Below are positions 7,536-11,525 of a stretch of 11,525 nt of DNA, piece by piece (position 1 is the first letter of the stretch; every line of letters begins with the position of its first letter). The stretch covers positions 1 through 11,525 of the forward strand of contig JAGWPI010000017.1 of the NCBI GenBank assembly GCA_028877005.1. The letters are read 5' to 3'. This DNA is from Bacteroidota bacterium (GTDB lineage Bacteria > Bacteroidota > Bacteroidia > Chitinophagales > Chitinophagaceae). The position numbers and the translations under genes were made by a program. The notes below the pieces were generated by a model that searched no databases, was not told the origin of the DNA, and saw only the letters and a program-made list of their open reading frames with translations.

Positions 7536-10406
7536 TTAAAAAACATTGTAACCAAAACTTACGTAGTACAAACCACCAATTTGCGCATTGCCAAAGCCGT
7601 TGGTATAGTAATGATTTAATAAATTGGTACCGCCAATTTTAATCATTGATTTAGTTGTTGGTAATTTAAAAGTAATAACACCATCAATAGTTGCAAAAGA
7701 AGGCACATTGCCTGTACCAAAAGTTCCTTCATAATAAAAACTATCCTGATAGCGATACATTAAACTAAATCCTAACCGATTGTCCAATAAAAAACCAGAA
7801 TTGCTAAAACCAATATTGGTTCTAATTTTTGGAGTATTGAAATAAGATACAAAACCTGCAGGCAAGCTTCCTATTTGATCTGAATAAAGGTTTGCATTTA
7901 AAGAAAAGTTTTTAGGCAATAAGTATTGAACGGAAGCGCCCCAACCACTTGTATTTACGTTACCCGGTGTATTTATAGAAATGCTATAAATAGTTCTTGT
8001 AGAGGCAGCATTACCGGATGTTCCATTTGGATTTAAGCCCAATAAACCTAAGGGTGAACCATTTTGAGATTGTACAACTGTAACACCTCCTAAAAAGTCT
8101 TTATAAGCAGCCCAATAAGCATATACATCAATCAATAATTTTTGGGCAATCAAACCTTTATAACCCACTTCAAATGAATTGGAAGATTCGGGTTTAAATT
8201 TGCCAAAATTTTGCACCTGCAATAAACCCGGATTGGGGTTACCGGATAATACAGATGCACCAAATGCTTGAACACTTGCTAAAGTATAAGATGGATTATT
8301 ATTAAAATTATAAAAATTTCGTAATTGTGGTAAACCTCCCATTAATCGGGTTCCACCACTTACTAACAAATTAATCCATTGATTTTGTGTGGAAGGAAAG
8401 CGATATGCTGTTTGGTATGAAAAGCGAAGATTATGATTTTTAGCCAACTTAACTACCGCAGAAAAACGAGGGGTAAATTTGCCATCAAAATTTGAATTTT
8501 TATCATACCTGCCCGATGCAGTTAATTTTAAAACATCGTTAAACAATTGCTGAGAAAGTTGTGCATAGGCCCCTACTTCATTAATATAAATTTTACCTGC
8601 TGTATCAGCAAATAAGGTTCCCTGTGAATTGAGTGCATACTGTTTCCAATTGCCTCCTACCAATAAATCTGTTTTTGTTTTTTCTAAGCCCAAAGCATGT
8701 GTTAAATTATATTGTCCTTCAACCATGTACAATGCCGTTTTATCTACAAACAATGCGCCACCTTTAGAGATGGGCGTTTGTACAATTTTTTGGAATAAAG
8801 GATTATTAAAAATATTTCCAGTTGGTCTGCCAGAGGCAGCATCTGTTGCTGCTCTTGCATATACTTCAGCGGCTGCATCACTTAAGCCGGCTCCACCTAA
8901 ACTTGCTGGCAAACGAGATTTGATATAGTTTTGAGCATATTGCGAAAACCATCCTGTTGCGCCGCCACTTGGTAATAAAGCTTCATTAAACAAACGAGCT
9001 GCAATGGTTGAATTATAAGAATCACCTGCATCTTCCTGCGTAGTATAAGCCCGCAAGAACCAATTTTTATTCTTCATTTCAATTTTGTACTGACCCATCT
9101 TTAAATTTTTAAGTGCATACCTGTCAGAGCCGGTATAAACTGTACTTCCGGTGCCCCAATTGCCTTCAAAAATTAAATCGGTTCTGCTATTAATTTTATA
9201 AACTGCTTCTCCAGAAATTTTAAAATTATATGTAGTTGGTGCAATTACATATTTTTCGTCAAAACCGGTTCTGGAAATATTTTGATTAGCAGGAATGGTT
9301 GAAACAATACCATTAATAATTGAGCTAGGTACGCCTTGGCCAATGAAAGCTTGTCCAACCTGTTGTGCCAAAGAATTAAAAGTAATGCCACCGGCACTAA
9401 CCAAATTAGTTTCATCGCCATATACATTTACACCATCATAAGCAGGATCTGAATTTCTGTCACCGGGAATAACCTGCCCGTTTGGTGTTCCTGTTGTTCT
9501 AGAGTAATCTCTTTTATCATTTGCCAACCAGTCTTGTGCCTGCACGTATTGGGTAGCAATCTTAAAAGCAAATTTATCAGATACTTTTTTAGCCCAACGT
9601 AAGCTCCAATCATAATACGGCGCTGCATTACGTTGATAATTGTCTACATGGTTTACCCCTTGTTTTATTTGAAAACTTAATCCCTGATATTTAAAAGGAT
9701 CTTTGCTATTAATTAATACCGTACCATTCATACCTCCGGGGCCATACAGTGCAGAAGAAGCACCAGGCAATAATTCTATGCTTTCTACATCTAATTCAGT
9801 TAATCCAATTACACCCCCTACAGGAAAATTTAATCCGGGGGCCTGGTTATCCATTCCATCTACAATTTGGTTTAAACGTAAATTCCCATTTACATTAAAC
9901 CCACGAGTACCAACCGATTTAAATGTTAAGCTTGATGCCACTACATCAACCCCATTCATGGTACCAATTATATCATAGTAGTTAGATGAAGGAGCTGAAC
10001 GAATTGTAGCTGCACCTATTCGCTCAATAGTTACAGGCGATTCAATTATTTTTTCAGGAACACGGGATGCTGCAACTACTACTTCTTCACCCAATGTATA
10101 ATGTGGCTGGAGGCTTACTTCAATAGGGCTTCCGGTAAATGTTACCTCCTTACTAGAAAAACCAACAGAAGATACCACTAATGTAAAAGGAGGTTTTTGA
10201 GAGGTAGTAAATTTAAAGTATCCTTTTTCATCAGTATATGCACCGGTTGAACCACCTTTAATGGTTACAGATACAGAAGAAACTGTTTCGTGATTTGTAG
10301 CGTTTTTAATGACGCCACTTACAGTAGTTCCCTCTTGTGCTTGGGCATTTTTACTAATGAAGATGATAGGCATACATAAAACAACAAACAATAGTTTTTT
10401 TCTCAT
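7536..10406 (-). CDS. TonB-dependent outer-membrane receptor with carboxypeptidase-like N-terminal domain, 956 residues
   Basis: The protein has a signal peptide at 1-23 (MRKKLLF..., cleavage likely after AQA) and a carboxypeptidase-D regulatory-like beta-sandwich at about 26-100 (VSGVIKNATNHETV, then TDEKGYFKF). A candidate TonB box LGEEVVVAASR lies at 105-115, the plug at about 118-240 (GTRGFNVNG 166-174, LLPGASSALYGPGG 212-225), and the barrel ends in the aromatic signature YYVSFGYNVF. I chose ATG at 10406-10404: the frame opens further upstream to a TTG at 10430, but that adds eight residues that would spoil the signal peptide. Although it has the added N-terminal domain common in Bacteroidota, it lacks the SusC/RagA signature and has no SusD partner, so it is probably not a glycan transporter of the Sus kind. 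The ligand is unknown. The gene stands alone: it has a terminator after it and purC is divergent. Confidence 0.92.
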   Translation of the reverse strand: MRKKLLFVVLCMPIIFISKNAQAQEGTTVSGVIKNATNHETVSSVSVTIKGGSTGAYTDEKGYFKFTTSQKPPFTLVVSSVGFSSKEVTFTGSPIEVSLQPHYTLGEEVVVAASRVPEKIIESPVTIERIGAATIRSAPSSNYYDIIGTMNGVDVVASSLTFKSVGTRGFNVNGNLRLNQIVDGMDNQAPGLNFPVGGVIGLTELDVESIELLPGASSALYGPGGMNGTVLINSKDPFKYQGLSFQIKQGVNHVDNYQRNAAPYYDWSLRWAKKVSDKFAFKIATQYVQAQDWLANDKRDYSRTTGTPNGQVIPGDRNSDPAYDGVNVYGDETNLVSAGGITFNSLAQQVGQAFIGQGVPSSIINGIVSTIPANQNISRTGFDEKYVIAPTTYNFKISGEAVYKINSRTDLIFEGNWGTGSTVYTGSDRYALKNLKMGQYKIEMKNKNWFLRAYTTQEDAGDSYNSTIAARLFNEALLPSGGATGWFSQYAQNYIKSRLPASLGGAGLSDAAAEVYARAATDAASGRPTGNIFNNPLFQKIVQTPISKGGALFVDKTALYMVEGQYNLTHALGLEKTKTDLLVGGNWKQYALNSQGTLFADTAGKIYINEVGAYAQLSQQLFNDVLKLTASGRYDKNSNFDGKFTPRFSAVVKLAKNHNLRFSYQTAYRFPSTQNQWINLLVSGGTRLMGGLPQLRNFYNFNNNPSYTLASVQAFGASVLSGNPNPGLLQVQNFGKFKPESSNSFEVGYKGLIAQKLLIDVYAYWAAYKDFLGGVTVVQSQNGSPLGLLGLNPNGTSGNAASTRTIYSISINTPGNVNTSGWGASVQYLLPKNFSLNANLYSDQIGSLPAGFVSYFNTPKIRTNIGFSNSGFLLDNRLGFSLMYRYQDSFYYEGTFGTGNVPSFATIDGVITFKLPTTKSMIKIGGTNLLNHYYTNGFGNAQIGGLYYVSFGYNVF

Positions 10407-10570
10407 ACGGCAGATTTTGTTTAAAAGCAATTTAGAAAATAGTTGGCTGAATAAAAAAATTATTAAAAAATACTTTAAAAAAAAGTGATGTTTTGAGGTA
10501 AAGTTGATTGGAAAAAGAAAAAAAATTAAAAAAAACTCCGGATATTATTTAGCAAGAGTAATTTTGACCC
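10407..10570. promoter_or_regulatory. Divergent intergenic region between the large receptor gene and purC
   Basis: This 164-bp gap must hold promoters for both genes. It has long A-runs on the plus strand (about 10448-10482 and 10511-10535). A -7 element for purC is clear (10559-10566). For the receptor gene only imperfect matches are seen on the minus strand, such as TATTTTTT. No operator-like palindrome was recognised. Confidence 0.5.
10559..10566 (+). promoter_or_regulatory. purC: -7 element of purC, suggesting a leaderless mRNA
   Basis: TAATTTTG matches TAnnTTTG exactly and ends only 4 nt before the purC ATG at 10571. With the usual distance of about 6 nt between this box and the start of transcription, the mRNA would begin at or within a few bases of the start codon. 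The -33 box is not recognisable at the expected place, and no Shine-Dalgarno sequence precedes the ATG. Confidence 0.5.
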
Positions 10571-11506
10571 ATGGCTACTTTTCAATTTCCCAATCAGACC
10601 CAATTTTACAAAGGCAAAGTTAGAGATGTTTATAGTATTGGAACAGATACCCTAGTAATGGTAGCCAGTAATCGTATTTCTGCATTTGATGTAATACTAC
10701 CTAAACCCATCCCTTATAAGGGGCAAGTGCTCAATCAAATTGCGGCTTACATGCTGCAAGCTACGCAAGATATTTGTAAAAATTGGCTGTTAAATGTTCC
10801 TGCCCCACATGTAAGCATTGGTAAAAAATGTGAGCCGTTTAAAATTGAAATGGTAGTAAGAGGTAACTTAACCGGCCATGCTTGGCGTACTTACCAATCC
10901 GGCCAAAGGAAATTATGTGGCATTGTATTACCTGAAGGCATGAAAGAAAATGATTTTTTCCCAACACCTATTATTACCCCTTCCACTAAAGCTGTTGAAG
11001 GGCATGATGAGGATATATCAAAGGAAACTATTATTAGCAAAGGACTAGCTACAGAAGTTGATTGGAGCGTTTTAGAAAACTATGCCTTGAGACTTTTTGA
11101 AAGGGGTAAACAGTTAGCTGCCAAACGAGGTCTCATTTTAGTTGATACCAAATATGAGTTTGGAAAAATTGCAGATGATATTTATTTGATGGATGAAATA
11201 CATACCCCCGATAGTTCCAGATATTTTTATGCAGACGGTTTTGATGAACGCCAACAAAAGGGAGAAAAACAGAAACAACTAAGTAAAGAATTTGTTAGAG
11301 AATGGCTAATTGCGAACCATTTTATGGGTAAACCAGGTGAAATAGTTCCTGAAATGACCGATGAATGGATTAATACCATATCTAACCGATACATTGAACT
11401 ATACGAGCAACTTATTGGAGAGGCATTTATACCACAACAAATTTCAGATACTGATACCTACGCAAAAATAATGGATGCTTTAAAAAAACTAGGCGTTTAT
11501 CACTAA
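10571..11506 (+). CDS. purC: SAICAR synthase (phosphoribosylaminoimidazole-succinocarboxamide synthase)
   Basis: The enzyme joins aspartate to CAIR using ATP, giving SAICAR, a step of de novo purine synthesis in the cytoplasm. At 311 residues it belongs to the longer, yeast ADE1-like form and not the short E. coli form (about 237). Family signatures appear in order: KGKVRDVY (14-21), ASNRISAFD (32-40), [10 protein letters not shown] (96-105), TPSTKA (136-141) with GHDEDIS (144-150), LVDTKYEFG (190-198) and the signature [10 protein letters not shown] (208-217). It appears full length, with ATG at 10571 and TAA at 11504-11506. It is the only plus-strand gene in the window, and no other pur gene is visible. 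A residue-level check of the motifs shows no missing catalytic position. Confidence 0.97.
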   Translation: MATFQFPNQTQFYKGKVRDVYSIGTDTLVMVASNRISAFDVILPKPIPYKGQVLNQIAAYMLQATQDICKNWLLNVPAPHVSIGKKCEPFKIEMVVRGNLTGHAWRTYQSGQRKLCGIVLPEGMKENDFFPTPIITPSTKAVEGHDEDISKETIISKGLATEVDWSVLENYALRLFERGKQLAAKRGLILVDTKYEFGKIADDIYLMDEIHTPDSSRYFYADGFDERQQKGEKQKQLSKEFVREWLIANHFMGKPGEIVPEMTDEWINTISNRYIELYEQLIGEAFIPQQISDTDTYAKIMDALKKLGVYH

Positions 11507-11525
11507 AAGCCATTTATTTCATTAA

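Noticed and set aside
7427..7642. Plus-strand open frame across the pdhB promoter and the end of the large receptor gene
   Set aside because: It covers a promoter, a terminator and the receptor C-terminus on the opposite strand. Its composition is low-complexity and basic, with no domain.
9245..9628. Two adjacent open frames on the minus strand inside the large receptor gene
   Set aside because: They share a shifted frame interrupted by a stop and overlap a gene with full-length homology. Their sequences lack recognisable domains.
1..11525. Mobile elements, CRISPR arrays, integrase sites, toxin-antitoxin or phage-defence genes
   Set aside because: I looked for transposase or integrase motifs, regularly spaced repeats and terminal inverted repeats and saw none. 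All long frames are accounted for by familiar families.

Overview
The window looks like ordinary housekeeping and envelope chromosome from a Bacteroidota bacterium, most likely of the Chitinophagaceae/Chitinophagales type. The evidence is an AT-rich sequence, promoters of the Bacteroidota form (TTTG, a spacer of about 20 nt, TAnnTTTG), almost no Shine-Dalgarno sequences, two TonB-dependent outer-membrane receptors, a long Bacteroidota-type signal peptidase I, and a response regulator of a Bacteroidota-typical AAA+ family without a DNA-binding domain. The genus-level guess is inference from protein style only.

Layout. Seven of the eight genes lie on the minus strand. From left to right: the N-terminal part of an Xaa-Pro aminopeptidase cut by the window edge (1-398); a 356-bp AT-rich gap ending in a strong hairpin; cytidine deaminase cdd (755-1234); signal peptidase I lepB (1336-2871), with a terminator between it and cdd; a sigma-54-type response regulator (2989-4149); a 688-residue TonB-dependent receptor (4220-6286); pyruvate dehydrogenase E1 beta, pdhB (6418-7404), with a terminator after it; and a 956-residue TonB-dependent receptor (7536-10406), also followed by a terminator. 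Across a 164-bp A-rich divergent gap, purC (10571-11506) runs on the plus strand.

How the genes relate. Terminators follow lepB, pdhB and the large receptor, and a hairpin follows cdd, so most genes appear to be separate transcription units. The exception is the 688-residue receptor and the response regulator, 70 bp apart with no terminator visible between them. lepB follows after 117 bp and could be read through. The genes serve different functions: nucleotide salvage (cdd), de novo purine synthesis (purC), pyruvate oxidation (pdhB), protein export (lepB), outer-membrane uptake (two receptors), peptide turnover (aminopeptidase) and signalling (response regulator). No multi-gene pathway, mobile element, CRISPR array, tRNA, rRNA or defence island is visible.

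The points most worth a second look are the response regulator (no helix-turn-helix and a changed GAFTGA loop), a possible plus-strand small transcript before the hairpin at 713-744, and a probable leaderless start for purC. I found no convincing sign of a previously undescribed system.
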